Of a stretch of 64,000 nucleotides of DNA, positions 34,272 through 44,055 are shown one piece after another. How positions within the stretch are numbered: position 1 is the stretch's first letter; each line of letters opens with the position of its first letter. This DNA comes from Arthrobacter sp. CJ23 (lineage in GTDB: Bacteria; Actinomycetota; Actinomycetes; Actinomycetales; Micrococcaceae), in the NCBI RefSeq assembly GCF_024741795.1, contig NZ_CP102950.1, positions 2,542,001 through 2,606,000 on the forward strand, given 5' to 3'. Made by a program: the position numbers and the translations under genes. The notes under the pieces were generated by a model that had not been told where the DNA came from, did no database searches, and saw only the letters and a list, made by a program, of their open reading frames with translations.

Positions 34272-34892
34272 TTAGCGAGCGTAGAATTCGACGACGAGCT
34301 GCTCTTCGCAGGTCACGGGGACCTCGGAGCGCTTCGGGCGGCGAACCAGGCGGGCCTGGAGGGAGTCAATCTTGACGTCCAGGTAAGCCGGAACGGTGTT
34401 CAGAACGTGGGCACCGGCTGCTGCAACCTGGAACGGAGCCATGACTTCGCTGCGGCTGTGAACGTGGATGAGCTGGCCTTCGCTGACGCGGAAGGACGGG
34501 CGGTCCACGCGGATGCCGTCAACCAGGATGTGGCGGTGCACAACCAGCTGGCGGGCCTGGGCGATGGTGCGGGCGAAACCGGCACGCAGGACCAGGGCGT
34601 CGAGGCGCATTTCGAGCAGTTCAACCAGGTTTTCACCGGTCAGGCCCTTGGTGCGGCGTGCTTCTTCGAAGGCACGGGTCATCTGTGCTTCGCGGATGCC
34701 GTACTGGGCGCGCAGACGCTGCTTTTCGCGCAGACGTACGGCGTAGTCGGAGTCCTGCTTCTTGCGGGCACGGCCATGCTCACCGGGGCCGTACGGGCGG
34801 CGCTCCATGTACTTGGCGGCCTTGGGGGTCAGAGCGATGCCGAGTGCACGCGAAAGGCGTGCGGTACGGCGAGCACGAGTGTTGTTAGCCAC
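34272..34892 (-). CDS. rpsD: 30S ribosomal protein S4
   Basis: S4 binds 16S rRNA early in 30S assembly and may repress its own translation. The 206-residue protein has the S4 N-terminal domain (RRTARLSRALGIALTPKAAK) and the S4 RNA-binding domain (MRLDALVLRAGFARTIAQAR, VHRHILVDGIRV). It lacks the N-terminal CXXC-type zinc cysteines, i.e. it is the zinc-independent form. The GTG start has GGAAGG six to seven bases upstream. The gene stands alone, away from the alpha operon. Confidence 0.98.
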   Translation of the reverse strand: MANNTRARRTARLSRALGIALTPKAAKYMERRPYGPGEHGRARKKQDSDYAVRLREKQRLRAQYGIREAQMTRAFEEARRTKGLTGENLVELLEMRLDALVLRAGFARTIAQARQLVVHRHILVDGIRVDRPSFRVSEGQLIHVHSRSEVMAPFQVAAAGAHVLNTVPAYLDVKIDSLQARLVRRPKRSEVPVTCEEQLVVEFYAR

Positions 34893-35048
34893 TTGTGTCC
34901 TTCCAAATTACTGCGGTGTGTCAGTGTTACTGGCCTCCACGATGGAGAGCATCGGCCAACCGCTGCCTTTTGCTACTGGGCCCAGGGCACAGATCTATCG
35001 AACCGGAATTCGAGGGATTGTGCGCCGGGCCTTGCCAGACAAGCAACC

Positions 35049-35054
35049 ATCCTA
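35049..35054 (-). promoter_or_regulatory. Candidate -10 element of rpsD
   Basis: TAGGAT on the minus strand lies about 157 bases before the rpsD start in the 214-base gap after rarA. The resulting long leader could hold an S4-binding autoregulatory structure, but I cannot show one. The -35 is weak. Confidence 0.35.
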
Positions 35055-35106
35055 CCACGGGCAGGGCCTCCGGCGTCGGGCGCCGCCTTGTGCGCGGGGG
35101 CCGCCG

Positions 35107-36552
35107 CTATTCGCCCCGGACGATCCGGCGCAGCCGCTCAAGCCGCGCCGCAATGTCGCGTTCGGCGCCGTTGGCGGTGGGCTCGTAGTAATCCCTGCCC
35201 ACCAGGTCATCGGGAGGGTACTGCTGCGTGGCCACGCCGTGGGGTGCGTCGTGGGCGTATTTGTAGCTTTGGCCATGGCCGAGCTGTTTGGCCCCCGGAT
35301 AGTGGGCGTCTCGGAGGTGCGCGGGGATGCCGGTTCCCAGGCCGGCGCGGACGTCGGCGATGGCCTTGTTGATGCCCATGTAGGCGGCGTTGGACTTCGG
35401 CGCCGTGGCCAGGTGCACCACGGCCTCGGCGAGGATGATCCGGCCTTCGGGCATGCCGATCAGCTGCACGGCCTGGGCTGCGGCAACGGCCGTCTGGAGG
35501 GCCGTCGGATCGGCCATGCCCACGTCCTCGGCGGCGGAGATGACGATGCGGCGGGCCACGAACCGTGGGTCCTCGCCGGCCTCCAGCATCCGGGCCAGGT
35601 AGTGAAGGGCGGCGTCCACGTCGGAGCCCCGGATCGACTTGATGAAGGCGCTGGCGACGTCATAGTGCTGGTCGCCCGCACGGTCATACCGTACCGCGGC
35701 CACGTCCAGCGCCCGTTCGGTGTGGCGGAGCTCGACGACGACGGGCGCGGCCGGGGCGCCGTCGTCCGCGAGTCCGGGCTCGCCGTCGTCGGGCGGGACG
35801 TCCCCGAACGCGACGCCGGCGGCGGCCTCGAGCGCCGTCAGGGCACGCCGGGCATCGCCGCCGGAGAGACGCACGAGGTGTTCGAGTGCTTCCGCTCCCA
35901 GCTCCACGCGGCCGCCGAGGCCGCGGGCGTCGGCGACGGCGCGCTGCAGCAGGCCCTTAATGTCGCTGTCCTCCAGGGGCTTCAGCGTCAGCAGCAGCGA
36001 ACGGGACAGCAGGGGCGAGACCACAGAGAACGACGGGTTCTCGGTGGTCGCGGCAACCAGGACCACCCAGCGGTTTTCCACGCCAGGAAGCAGCGCGTCC
36101 TGCTGGGCCTTGTTGAAGCGGTGGATCTCGTCGAGAAACAGCACAGTGGTGGTCTTGTACAGGTCCCGCGCTGTCAGGGCATCGTCCATGACCCGCCGCA
36201 CATCCTTGACGCCGGCGGTGATCGCGGACAGTTCCACGAACTTCCGGCCCGGGCCGCGGGCGATCACATGGGCAAGCGTGGTCTTGCCGGTACCCGGAGG
36301 GCCCCAGAGGATCAGGGAACTCGGCCCCGCGGGGCCGGTGGCATCGACGCCGGCGGCGAGCTGGCGCAAGGGCGATCCCTGGCCGAGCAGGTGCTGCTGG
36401 CCCACCACTTCGTCGAGCGAACGCGGCCGCATCCGGACCGCGAGGGGGCTGCGCTGGGATTGCGCCCGCCCGGCGTCCGGGCGTCCGGGAACGCCCGAGT
36501 CGTCGTCGGACTCGTCGTCGCCGTCTGCGCCCGCACCAAAGAGATCATCCAC
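35107..36552 (-). CDS. rarA: Replication-associated recombination protein A (RarA/MgsA AAA+ ATPase)
   Basis: RarA is a clamp-loader-like AAA+ ATPase that acts at stalled forks. The 481-residue protein has Walker [16 protein letters not shown], Walker [20 protein letters not shown], the sensor TTENPSF, and the C-terminal family domain with [22 protein letters not shown] and [19 protein letters not shown]. The N-terminus is acidic and replaces the usual short start. GTG 36552 has no ribosome binding site; TAGCCT lies six bases upstream. It is divergent from the acVLRF1 gene. Confidence 0.96.
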   Translation of the reverse strand: MDDLFGAGADGDDESDDDSGVPGRPDAGRAQSQRSPLAVRMRPRSLDEVVGQQHLLGQGSPLRQLAAGVDATGPAGPSSLILWGPPGTGKTTLAHVIARGPGRKFVELSAITAGVKDVRRVMDDALTARDLYKTTTVLFLDEIHRFNKAQQDALLPGVENRWVVLVAATTENPSFSVVSPLLSRSLLLTLKPLEDSDIKGLLQRAVADARGLGGRVELGAEALEHLVRLSGGDARRALTALEAAAGVAFGDVPPDDGEPGLADDGAPAAPVVVELRHTERALDVAAVRYDRAGDQHYDVASAFIKSIRGSDVDAALHYLARMLEAGEDPRFVARRIVISAAEDVGMADPTALQTAVAAAQAVQLIGMPEGRIILAEAVVHLATAPKSNAAYMGINKAIADVRAGLGTGIPAHLRDAHYPGAKQLGHGQSYKYAHDAPHGVATQQYPPDDLVGRDYYEPTANGAERDIAARLERLRRIVRGE

Positions 36553-36558
36553 ATGGAT

Positions 36559-36564
36559 AGGCTA
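36559..36564 (-). promoter_or_regulatory. -10 element, leaderless promoter of rarA
   Basis: TAGCCT on the minus strand ends six bases before GTG 36552. It lies between the rarA start and the acVLRF1 start, and an in-frame ATG of the plus-strand gene at 36553 touches the rarA start codon. Confidence 0.5.
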
Positions 36565-36594
36565 CTCAGTACATCTGACAAAGGAGACATCGAC

Positions 36595-37275
36595 GTGGAC
36601 CGCCCGCACGTTGGCCAGCAGGCCACGGAACCCCGGCCCGTGAGCCGCACCGCCTTCGTCCAGGGCGCGCGACTGTCCGGCTGGGTGCAGCGGTTCGCCG
36701 CGAGCCACGGCCGGCTTGCCGATGAGATCCTCGACGGCGGCATCCTCCTGCAGGCAGCGGACGGCGCCACCGCGCTGTTGAAAGCCCCCTGGCCCGTGGA
36801 CGGGCGGCCCGGCACGGGCGCGGACCATCTGGAACGGCTGGCTTCCCTGGCCGCCCAGGAACGCGGACTGGGGCTGTTGCTGGTGCGGCGCGGCGGTTTC
36901 GCCGTGGCGGCGGCCAGCGGCGGCAGGGTCCTCGCGTCCAAGACAGGCACCCGCTACGTGCAGTCGCGGACGGCCGCCGGCGGGCAGTCCCAGCAGCGCT
37001 ATGCCCGGCGGCGCGGCAACCAGGCAGACGCGCTGGTCGAGTCCGCGGCCGAGCACGCGGCACGGGTCTTCGGGGCCCACCGCGTGGAATACCTGGTACC
37101 CGGCGGCGACAGGCTCCTGGTGGAGCAGGTCCTGGAGCAGCCTGCCATGAAACAGTTCGCTGCCCGTTCCCGGCTGGCGTTCCTGGACATCCCCGAGCCC
37201 AAGGCCGCAGCCCTCGCCAAGGCGGCTGCAGACGCCTGTGCCATCCGGATCCTGGTGACGGACCCGCCGGCATAG
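36595..37275 (+). CDS. acVLRF1 family peptidyl-tRNA hydrolase (actinobacterial Vms1-like release factor)
   Basis: A 226-residue protein of the actinobacterial Vms1/eRF1-like release factor family, predicted to free nascent chains from tRNA on split or stalled large subunits. The diagnostic segment SRTAAGGQSQQRYARRRGNQ near residues 122-141 carries the catalytic-loop glutamine and basic residues. The N-terminal part (GWVQRFAASHG, LLLVRRGGFAVA) and C-terminal FLDIPEPKAAALAKA fit the eRF1 domain 2-like fold. GTG 36595 has AAGGAG eight bases upstream; ATG 36553 is an alternative that would add 14 residues. The start region overlaps the rarA promoter. Confidence 0.88.
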   Translation: MDRPHVGQQATEPRPVSRTAFVQGARLSGWVQRFAASHGRLADEILDGGILLQAADGATALLKAPWPVDGRPGTGADHLERLASLAAQERGLGLLLVRRGGFAVAAASGGRVLASKTGTRYVQSRTAAGGQSQQRYARRRGNQADALVESAAEHAARVFGAHRVEYLVPGGDRLLVEQVLEQPAMKQFAARSRLAFLDIPEPKAAALAKAAADACAIRILVTDPPA

Positions 37276-37284
37276 TTATCCACA

Positions 37285-37324
37285 GGCAGGCAATTCCGGG
37301 AGGAAATCCCGGCCGCCATCTGCC
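37285..37324. terminator. Nested inverted repeat after acVLRF1 gene
   Basis: GGCAG...CTGCC encloses CCGGG-AGGAAAT-CCCGG. The two short stems could end the acVLRF1 transcript, but there is no T-tract. A perfect TTATCCACA (37276-37284, a DnaA-box sequence) lies just before it. Confidence 0.35.
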
Positions 37325-37376
37325 TAAGCTCCTGGGGACCGGCCACGAAGCGCCGGAGGCCTGCAGGGGGAACAGC

Positions 37377-39662
37377 ATGAATACCATCGGACGACTCACG
37401 GCCATCGGCGCAATCCTGGCACTGCTTTGCACCTCGTGTGCCAATGGCCAGGGCACCGTCGACTTACCGGTGAGCGGCATCGATTCCGACCGCGCCTCCG
37501 AACGCAGTGACGACTCGCTCTTTGATTCCCTGGTGACACGTGGCGACGAAGTGATCGTCGGAGCGGATCACTGGGAACCCGGATTGCACGGCGACCGTCT
37601 CCAGTATTCGCCGGACGCGGGACGGAGTTGGCACCGTGTGCTGTTCGACGGCTCCACTGATCCGGGCATGCCCCTGGCCTACCTGTCAGTCCGCGAACAA
37701 CAGTGGATGGTGTTCGGGCGGGAAAATGGGCAGGCCGTGCCGTTCACCAGCACGGATGGCCGGAACTTCAGCCGCCAGGCCGGCACCGCCTTCGACGGGC
37801 CTGCCGGGCTTCAGGGCGAACTGCTGGGAACCAGCGCAGGATGGGTTTTCGTCGGCGTCGAGGCACCCAATGGCGATCCTTTGGTGACCCGGATCTACAC
37901 CAGCCCTGATGGCGCAAGCTGGACCAGCCAGGATGCCGATGTGGCCGGCTTGCCGTCGGTGGGCGGCGGATTCCGCATCACCGATGCCGCCGCGGGTGGC
38001 GGAACCGCCGTAGTGACCGGACAGATCCAGGGCAGCAACCGGATTACCGCCCAGGCCTTCGCGTCGTCCGACGGCGGCAAGAGCTGGCAGAACCTCTCCC
38101 CCGATGCCTCCGGGATCGGCCACTACAGCAACGGCTTCAGGTCCGTGGAGTGGACCGGCACGGAATTCAGGTTCACCGGCTTCGCCTGGCCAAAGACGGC
38201 CGGCCAGTTGATGAACCCCCACGGCATGGCCGCCCAGTGGACGCCCGGCGGGAACTGGGCGATGTCCCTGGATGAATCATGGTCCGGCCCAAACAGTGAT
38301 TTCCCGTGGACTCCTTCAATCTCCTACGGGCCGTCCTCCGCCCTGGCCATCCAGGAACGCGGCTCCTATCCACTGCGCACCGGGCAACTGGTGTACCAGG
38401 AAGCGGGCCGTCCGTGGGCACCGCTCCAGGCCGTTCCGGTGCCGGAGGAGGGCGAAGTGCGGCTTCTGCAGGACACGGCGGCCGTCCGGGACGGCTTCCT
38501 GCTGGCCACAGCCGAAACGCGGCACGGCAACACACGCCGCACGGTGCTGCATGTGGCAGCCAACGGTGAGGTCACGGACCGCACCCCTCCCACAGGGCCC
38601 GGGCCTGCGGAGCGGAAGCCGGCCATCAGCAGTTTCGCCATGAGGGACGGCACCACATCGGCGTTCGGCTCCGTTGGCACCGAGTCTGTGATCTGGACCC
38701 TCGACGGCGGGCAAAAGGTTACCGGCTACGCCTCGGTGGTTCCCGACCACCGGGAGAAGTTCTCAAGTCTTCACGCCGGCACCAAGGGCCTGATGATCCT
38801 TGGATACACCCGGAACGAGACCCACGTGGACCCTGTCGTCTGGTCGCGGGCCGACGGCGGCGAGTGGATCTCTTCCAACAGCAACATGTTCGGTTCCAGC
38901 ACGCGCGGCGACGGCTCACCTGTCAGCACTGTATTGCCCTCAAGCCATGGTTTCCTGGCGGCGGGATCGTACGAGGCCGACGGAACCACGAATGCGGCCC
39001 TGGCCACGTCCGAGGACGGCCGGTCCTGGAACAGGGTCTGGACCCCTGAGTTCAAGGGCACGGCCATCGAAGACCGGGCGATCACCAGCCTGGCCGAGAC
39101 GTCCACAGCCGCCATCCTGGCCGGCGGGCACCTCAACAGCCGGGGCAAGCAGCTCCCCGTGGTGTGGACGTCCCCGGATGCGCAGTCCTGGAAGACCGCC
39201 ACGCTGCCGGTTCCCGACGGTTTCGACAACGCCTCGGTAGTCTCCGTGACGGCTGGCGCGAAGGCCGCAGTTGCTGTCGTCGCGGCCTCGAGGCCGGGCC
39301 GGCCCACGCGCTACGTCACCTACTACAGCGGGGACGACGGCGGCACCTGGTCCGCCGGCACTTCGGTCACCGAATCAGGAACGGAGCAGAAAACCGCACC
39401 GCCGGAGGTCCTGGCCGTGGGCGACGGTTTCGTCCTGGTGACAAGCCAGGGGAAAGCGCACAACAAGAAGCCCCTGCTGCTGGCCAGCGCCGACGGACGC
39501 ACCTTTGCTCCGCACAGGCTCAGCCATCCCGTCCTTGCCGGGGAAAACCTGGACATCTCGGCCGCCGGAACGGCCGGAGGACAACTGCTCATCGCCGGCC
39601 ACACGGGACCGGACGAAAACCGGATTCCCTTCTGCATCTCCGTGGGCCTGCCTGGCGTGTGA
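37377..39662 (+). CDS. Putative lipoprotein, Asp-box (BNR) beta-propeller
   Basis: A 761-residue exported protein of unknown function. The N-terminus is a signal peptide ending LLCTSC; Cys21 is a plausible lipid-modified cysteine, although a cysteine at -3 is unusual for a lipobox. The rest is built from beta-rich repeats with nine Asp-box-like motifs (S-x-D-x-G-x-x-W/F) near residues 78, 125, 176, 230, 490, 545, 599, 651 and 704, spaced about 50 residues apart in two groups (78-237 and 490-710). This matches sialidase/WD40-like propellers, but no sialidase catalytic residues were recognised. ATG with AGGGGG six to seven bases upstream. Monocistronic. Confidence 0.85.
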   Translation: MNTIGRLTAIGAILALLCTSCANGQGTVDLPVSGIDSDRASERSDDSLFDSLVTRGDEVIVGADHWEPGLHGDRLQYSPDAGRSWHRVLFDGSTDPGMPLAYLSVREQQWMVFGRENGQAVPFTSTDGRNFSRQAGTAFDGPAGLQGELLGTSAGWVFVGVEAPNGDPLVTRIYTSPDGASWTSQDADVAGLPSVGGGFRITDAAAGGGTAVVTGQIQGSNRITAQAFASSDGGKSWQNLSPDASGIGHYSNGFRSVEWTGTEFRFTGFAWPKTAGQLMNPHGMAAQWTPGGNWAMSLDESWSGPNSDFPWTPSISYGPSSALAIQERGSYPLRTGQLVYQEAGRPWAPLQAVPVPEEGEVRLLQDTAAVRDGFLLATAETRHGNTRRTVLHVAANGEVTDRTPPTGPGPAERKPAISSFAMRDGTTSAFGSVGTESVIWTLDGGQKVTGYASVVPDHREKFSSLHAGTKGLMILGYTRNETHVDPVVWSRADGGEWISSNSNMFGSSTRGDGSPVSTVLPSSHGFLAAGSYEADGTTNAALATSEDGRSWNRVWTPEFKGTAIEDRAITSLAETSTAAILAGGHLNSRGKQLPVVWTSPDAQSWKTATLPVPDGFDNASVVSVTAGAKAAVAVVAASRPGRPTRYVTYYSGDDGGTWSAGTSVTESGTEQKTAPPEVLAVGDGFVLVTSQGKAHNKKPLLLASADGRTFAPHRLSHPVLAGENLDISAAGTAGGQLLIAGHTGPDENRIPFCISVGLPGV

Positions 39663-39679
39663 GCCGGCGGCCGCGTGGC

Positions 39680-40462
39680 TCAGCAGCCGCCGGGCGCCCG
39701 CTTCAAGGGCGCCTGGCGGTACAGATACCCTCCCTGCTCCGCGAAGCCCGCATTCCGGTAGAGCTCCTGGGCGCCCTGATTGGCCGCCGTGACGAGCAGC
39801 CAGAAGCCCTCAAGACCCCGCTTGGCACCGGCATTCAGTAACGCAGCCAGCACCCGGGTGCCATATCCGCGCCTGCGGTGCGCCGCGGACGTCGCCATGC
39901 TGTAGATGCCACCCCAGCCCTCTGCCCCGCCGTCGGGAACAGCGAGGCGTCCGACGGCGGCCGGGACGCCGTCGTCGTCCCTCAGCAGCGCGTACAGCGA
40001 GGGGCAAGCGGTGAGGATTTGGCGGGCCGTCCCACGTTCGGCGTCGCCGCCGCGCCCGTCCACGGACCACCACAAGTGCAGCCACTCCTCGGAGGGCTCT
40101 TCCGAAAGTTCGACGCCCGCTGGCCGGTTTTGCGGCAGGTCCTCTGCGCCGCGGACCATAACGAGGGTTTCGGACTGCCGGGTGAAGCGCTGGGCATCGA
40201 GCACTTCATTCAGCGCGGCACTGCGGTGGTGGTCGAAGACCTGGAAGATCAAGGGCAGGCGGCGGCTCCGGTACCACAGGGAGGCGGCCCGGATGGCTGC
40301 CTCGGGGTCCTCGGCCGGGTCCCTGGGCCACACCGAATTGGCCCGCTGGGTGACGCCGGCGGCGGCCCGCAGGACCCATGACCCGGTATCTTCCCGGTCA
40401 GGCGCAGGCCAGGCCTGGTCCATCAGCTGTTCGATCAGTTCCACGTCGATCGCGTGCGCCAC
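39680..40462 (-). CDS. GNAT-family N-acetyltransferase
   Basis: A 260-residue cytoplasmic acetyltransferase. The C-terminal half is the GNAT domain, with the acetyl-CoA pyrophosphate loop in AAHRRRGYGTRVLAALL (R/Q-x-x-G-x-G/A pattern) followed by FWLLVTAANQGAQELYRNAGF. The N-terminal half resembles a degenerate second GNAT fold (SVWPRDPAEDPEAAI, ALNEVLDAQRF). The GTG start has GAGGAGG five to six bases upstream. It converges with the propeller lipoprotein (17 bases between stops). Substrate unknown. Confidence 0.87.
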   Translation of the reverse strand: MAHAIDVELIEQLMDQAWPAPDREDTGSWVLRAAAGVTQRANSVWPRDPAEDPEAAIRAASLWYRSRRLPLIFQVFDHHRSAALNEVLDAQRFTRQSETLVMVRGAEDLPQNRPAGVELSEEPSEEWLHLWWSVDGRGGDAERGTARQILTACPSLYALLRDDDGVPAAVGRLAVPDGGAEGWGGIYSMATSAAHRRRGYGTRVLAALLNAGAKRGLEGFWLLVTAANQGAQELYRNAGFAEQGGYLYRQAPLKRAPGGC

Positions 40463-40513
40463 GCATCCTCCTCGGGGTCAATCATCGGCGGGGCCAAACC
40501 CCGTCTTGGTACG

Positions 40514-40545
40514 CCGAAGGCCCCCGCCGGAACGGGGGCCTTCGG
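40514..40545. terminator. Terminator after aspS
   Basis: CCGAAGGCCCCCG pairs perfectly with CGGGGGCCTTCGG over a 6-base loop, 27 bases after the aspS stop. Confidence 0.88.
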
Positions 40546-40571
40546 ACAGTGCTGCTACTTGGACAATGCCG

Positions 40572-42365
40572 TTACTCGGACTTGGCTGCAGGCCCGGCCT
40601 GCGGCTTCGCCTCGGGCTTGAAGTCCACGCCGGCTTCCTTGCGCTGCTGCGCCGTGATCGGGGCAGGAGCTGCGGTCAGCGGGTCGTAGCCGCCACCGGA
40701 CTTCGGGAAGGCGATGACGTCGCGGATCGAGTCCACGCCTGCGAGCAGGGCGACAACGCGGTCCCAGCCGAGGGCCATGCCGCCGTGCGGCGGGGCACCA
40801 TACTTGAAGCCTTCAAGGAGGAAGCCGAACTTGGTGTCGGCGTCCTGCTTGTCGAGGCCCATGAGCTCGAAGACGCGTTCCTGGACATCGCGCTCGTGGA
40901 TACGGATGGAGCCGCCGCCGATCTCGTTGCCGTTGCAGACGATGTCGTAGGCGTAGGACAGGGCGGACTCGGGGTCCTTGTCGAAGCTGTCCATGAACTC
41001 GGGCTTGGGCGAGGTGAAGGCGTGGTGGACTGCAGTCCACTGGCCGCCACCCACCGCGACGTCGCCGGAGGCAACGGCGGCGGCGGCCGGTTCGAACATG
41101 GGCGCGTCCACGATCCAGACGAAGGCCCAGTCCTTGGGGTCGATCAGGCCGGTGCGGTGGCCGATCTCTACGCGGGCTGCGCCCAGCAGGGCACGGGACG
41201 GGGACTTCTCGCCGGCGGCGAAGAAGATGCAGTCGCCCGGCTTGGCACCGACGGCGTCGGCCAGGCCGGCACGCTCTTCGTCCGTGAGGTTTTTGGCAAC
41301 CGGACCGGCCAGTTCGCCGTCTTCCTTGAACAGCACGTAGGCCAGGCCCTTGGCGCCGCGTTGCTTGGCCCATTCCTGCCAGGCATCCAGCGCACGGCGG
41401 GCTTGTGAAGCACCGCCCGGCATGACCACGGCGCCTACGTAGGGAGCCTTGAAGACACCGAAGTTGGTGTCCTTGAAGAACTCGGTCAGCTCGGTGAGCT
41501 CCAGGCCGAAGCGCAGGTCCGGCTTGTCCGAACCGTACTTGGCCATGGCGTCGAGGTACGTCATGCGGCGGATCGGCGTCGGGATCTCGACGTCGATCAG
41601 CTGCCAAAGTACCTTGACGATTGCCTCGCCGAGCTCGATGACGTCGTCCTGGTCAACGAAGCTTGCTTCGATGTCCAGCTGGGTGAATTCCGGCTGGCGG
41701 TCCGCGCGGAAGTCTTCATCGCGGTAGCAGCGGGCGATCTGGTAGTACTTCTCGAAGCCGCCCACCTGCAGCAGCTGCTTGAAGAGCTGCGGGGACTGCG
41801 GGAGTGCGTACCAGGAGCCCGGTGCCAGGCGTGCCGGGACCACGAAGTCGCGGGCGCCTTCCGGGGTGGAGCGGGTCAGCGTGGGGGTTTCGATTTCCAC
41901 GTAGCCGCGCTGGTGCAGAAGCTCGCGGGCCACGCGGTTGGCTTCGGAGCGCAGGCGCAGGTTGCGGGCGGGGCCCGGGCGGCGCAGGTCCAGGTAGCGG
42001 TGCTTGAGGCGGGCTTCCTCGCCTACTTCGACGTGCTCGTCGATCTGGAACGGCAGCGGGTCCGAGGTGTTGAGGATCACTACCTTCTCGGCGATGACTT
42101 CGATCTCGCCGGTGGCGAGGGCGGGGTTCTCGTTGCCTTCGGGACGCTTGCTGACGGTGCCCGTCACCTGCAGCACGTATTCGTTCCGCAGGCCGTGGAA
42201 GACCTCTTCCTCACGGACAACCACCTGGGAGACACCGGAGGCGTCACGCAGGTCAACGAATGCGACACCACCGTGATCGCGGCGGCGGCCCACCCAGCCG
42301 GCCAGGGTAACGGTCTGTCCAATGTGCTCGGAACGAAGTGATCCGAGGTCATGTGTGCGCAGCAC
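40572..42365 (-). CDS. aspS: Aspartyl-tRNA synthetase (bacterial type)
   Basis: AspRS charges tRNA-Asp (and possibly tRNA-Asn if a GatCAB route exists; not decidable here). The 597-residue protein has an N-terminal anticodon-binding OB domain ([20 protein letters not shown]), the class II catalytic motifs ([45 protein letters not shown]) and the bacterial GAD insert. A Pro/Ala/Lys tail extends the C-terminus ([19 protein letters not shown]). GTG 42365 was chosen because GAAAGGA lies four to five bases upstream and the conserved N-terminus begins there; a longer reading upstream has no support. Confidence 0.97.
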   Translation of the reverse strand: MLRTHDLGSLRSEHIGQTVTLAGWVGRRRDHGGVAFVDLRDASGVSQVVVREEEVFHGLRNEYVLQVTGTVSKRPEGNENPALATGEIEVIAEKVVILNTSDPLPFQIDEHVEVGEEARLKHRYLDLRRPGPARNLRLRSEANRVARELLHQRGYVEIETPTLTRSTPEGARDFVVPARLAPGSWYALPQSPQLFKQLLQVGGFEKYYQIARCYRDEDFRADRQPEFTQLDIEASFVDQDDVIELGEAIVKVLWQLIDVEIPTPIRRMTYLDAMAKYGSDKPDLRFGLELTELTEFFKDTNFGVFKAPYVGAVVMPGGASQARRALDAWQEWAKQRGAKGLAYVLFKEDGELAGPVAKNLTDEERAGLADAVGAKPGDCIFFAAGEKSPSRALLGAARVEIGHRTGLIDPKDWAFVWIVDAPMFEPAAAAVASGDVAVGGGQWTAVHHAFTSPKPEFMDSFDKDPESALSYAYDIVCNGNEIGGGSIRIHERDVQERVFELMGLDKQDADTKFGFLLEGFKYGAPPHGGMALGWDRVVALLAGVDSIRDVIAFPKSGGGYDPLTAAPAPITAQQRKEAGVDFKPEAKPQAGPAAKSE

Positions 42366-42433
42366 AGCATTCCTTTCAGCATGAAGTTTCAGGGGACCAT
42401 TGCAAAAAACGATCCCGTCCGAGTTTACCCGCC

Positions 42434-42478
42434 CCTGCAGCGGCTCCCCGCCACTGGACGGGTCCGCGCCGCTGCAGG
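42434..42478. terminator. Hairpin between hisS and aspS
   Basis: CCTGCAGCGG (42434-42443) and CCGCTGCAGG (42469-42478) form a perfect 10-bp stem with a further short CCCG/CGGG pairing inside. It follows the hisS stop. There is no T-tract. Confidence 0.5.
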
Positions 42479-42501
42479 ACCGGGCTGGCCCGGGTGGCAC
42501 C

Positions 42502-43851
42502 TCAGGCCGTGGTGACGCGGACGTGCAGGTCTTCCGCGGACGGTGTCCAGCTGGCCGGGTCGGCGTCCACCTGCTCACCGGAGCGGATGTCCTTGACCTG
42601 GTGCTTGCCGTCGTCGTCGGTGAACCAGACGAAGGGGATGCCGCGGCGGTCGGCGAACTTGATTTGCTTGCCGAACTTTTCGGCCTTGGCAGCGACTTCG
42701 GTGGCGATGCCGCGCCCGCGCAGCTGCGCGGCGACGTCCTGGGCCGCGGACCAGCTGTCGTCGTTGTTCAATGCCACGAGCACTGCCGTGGGTACCGAGC
42801 GGGAAGCCGTGGCGAATTCCTGGCTGAGGATGCGCGAGACCAGGCGGGTGACACCGATGGACAGGCCGACGCCCGGGAACTTGCGGTTGCCCTTGCTGGC
42901 CAGGGCGTCGTAGCGGCCGCCGGAGCAGATGGAACCGAGCTGCTCGTGGCCCACCAGGACAGTTTCGACGACGGTGCCCGTGTAGTAGTCCAGGCCGCGG
43001 GCGATGCTGAGGTCTGCAATGACCTTGCCCGGGGCGCGCTGCACGGCGGCTTCGATGACCTGTTCGAGTTCGCTGAGGCCTTCTTCCAGGAGTTCGTCGT
43101 TGACGCCCAGGGCGCGGACCTGGGCCACGAAGGAGGTGTCCTCGGTGCGGATGCCTGCCAGCTGGAGGGCCAGGGCGGCCTGTTCGTCGCTGGCGCCGAG
43201 CTCGCTCTTGAGCAGTTCGGCGACCTTCGCGGCGCCGATCTTCTCGAGCTTGTCGATGCTGCGCAGGACCCCTGCCGTGTCCGTCAGGCCGATGCCCCTG
43301 TAGAAGCCTTCGGCGAGCTTGCGGTTATTGATCCGCAGGCGGAAGTCCGGGATGGGCAGTGCGCTGAGGGCTTCGGCGATGACAAGCGCGATCTCGACGT
43401 CGTAGCGGAACGGCAGTTCGCCGTCGCCCACCACGTCGATGTCCGCCTGCGTGAATTCCCGGGCACGGCCCTCCTGCGGGCGCTCACCACGCCAAACCTT
43501 CTGGATCTGGTACCGACGGAACGGGAAGGCAAGGTAGCCGGCGTTTTCGACGACGTACCGGGCAAAAGGCACGGTCAGGTCGAAGTGCAGCGCCAAGGCG
43601 TGGGGATCGTGCTTGTCTAACGTGCTGGCGTCCGGGGCCTCGTCATCCTGGAGGCGGCTCAGGCCGTAGACCTCTTTATCGATTTCGCCCTTGCGCAGGA
43701 GCTGGCCGACGGTTTCCACGGCACGCGTTTCAATCGAGGAGAACCCGTGCAGCTCAAAGGTCTTCCGCAGCGTGTCCAGCACGTGCAGCTCCACCAACCG
43801 TTCCTGGGGAAGCCACTCGGGGAATCCGGACAAGGAGGCGGTACGTGCCAT
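42502..43851 (-). CDS. hisS: Histidyl-tRNA synthetase
   Basis: HisRS charges tRNA-His. The 449-residue class II enzyme has motif 2 region [20 protein letters not shown], the HisA-box [24 protein letters not shown], motif 3 in [16 protein letters not shown], and a C-terminal anticodon-binding domain. ATG 43851 has GAGGAG ten bases upstream. It is divergent from the cyclophilin gene across a 204-base gap with a palindrome. Confidence 0.97.
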   Translation of the reverse strand: MARTASLSGFPEWLPQERLVELHVLDTLRKTFELHGFSSIETRAVETVGQLLRKGEIDKEVYGLSRLQDDEAPDASTLDKHDPHALALHFDLTVPFARYVVENAGYLAFPFRRYQIQKVWRGERPQEGRAREFTQADIDVVGDGELPFRYDVEIALVIAEALSALPIPDFRLRINNRKLAEGFYRGIGLTDTAGVLRSIDKLEKIGAAKVAELLKSELGASDEQAALALQLAGIRTEDTSFVAQVRALGVNDELLEEGLSELEQVIEAAVQRAPGKVIADLSIARGLDYYTGTVVETVLVGHEQLGSICSGGRYDALASKGNRKFPGVGLSIGVTRLVSRILSQEFATASRSVPTAVLVALNNDDSWSAAQDVAAQLRGRGIATEVAAKAEKFGKQIKFADRRGIPFVWFTDDDGKHQVKDIRSGEQVDADPASWTPSAEDLHVRVTTA

Positions 43852-43943
43852 GGTGGAATTTTCTCCTCAAGATTGCGCGGCCCGGACAAATCGCGCCGCG
43901 CTCGACGCCGGGGGCGTTTGTGGGCGGGCGTCCAGCCAGTCAT

Positions 43944-43974
43944 GCATAAACTATGTGCGGCAGCCAGTTTATGC
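43944..43974. promoter_or_regulatory. Palindrome in the hisS / cyclophilin divergent region
   Basis: GCATAAACT (43944-43952) and AGTTTATGC (43966-43974) form a perfect 9-bp inverted repeat with a 13-base centre, in AT-rich sequence between two divergent genes. It could be an operator or part of both promoters. No clear -35/-10 pair was identified. Confidence 0.45.
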
Positions 43975-44055
43975 TTTCGGCGCGTGCACATCTAATGGGC
44001 CGTGCCCGCGTTCTGCTGCCGGCGATGGAATACGTCCACACAATCAGGAGGACTC

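Noticed and set aside
37276..37284. TTATCCACA as part of a replication origin
   Set aside because: A single box, with no cluster, no dnaA/dnaN nearby and no AT-rich unwinding region.
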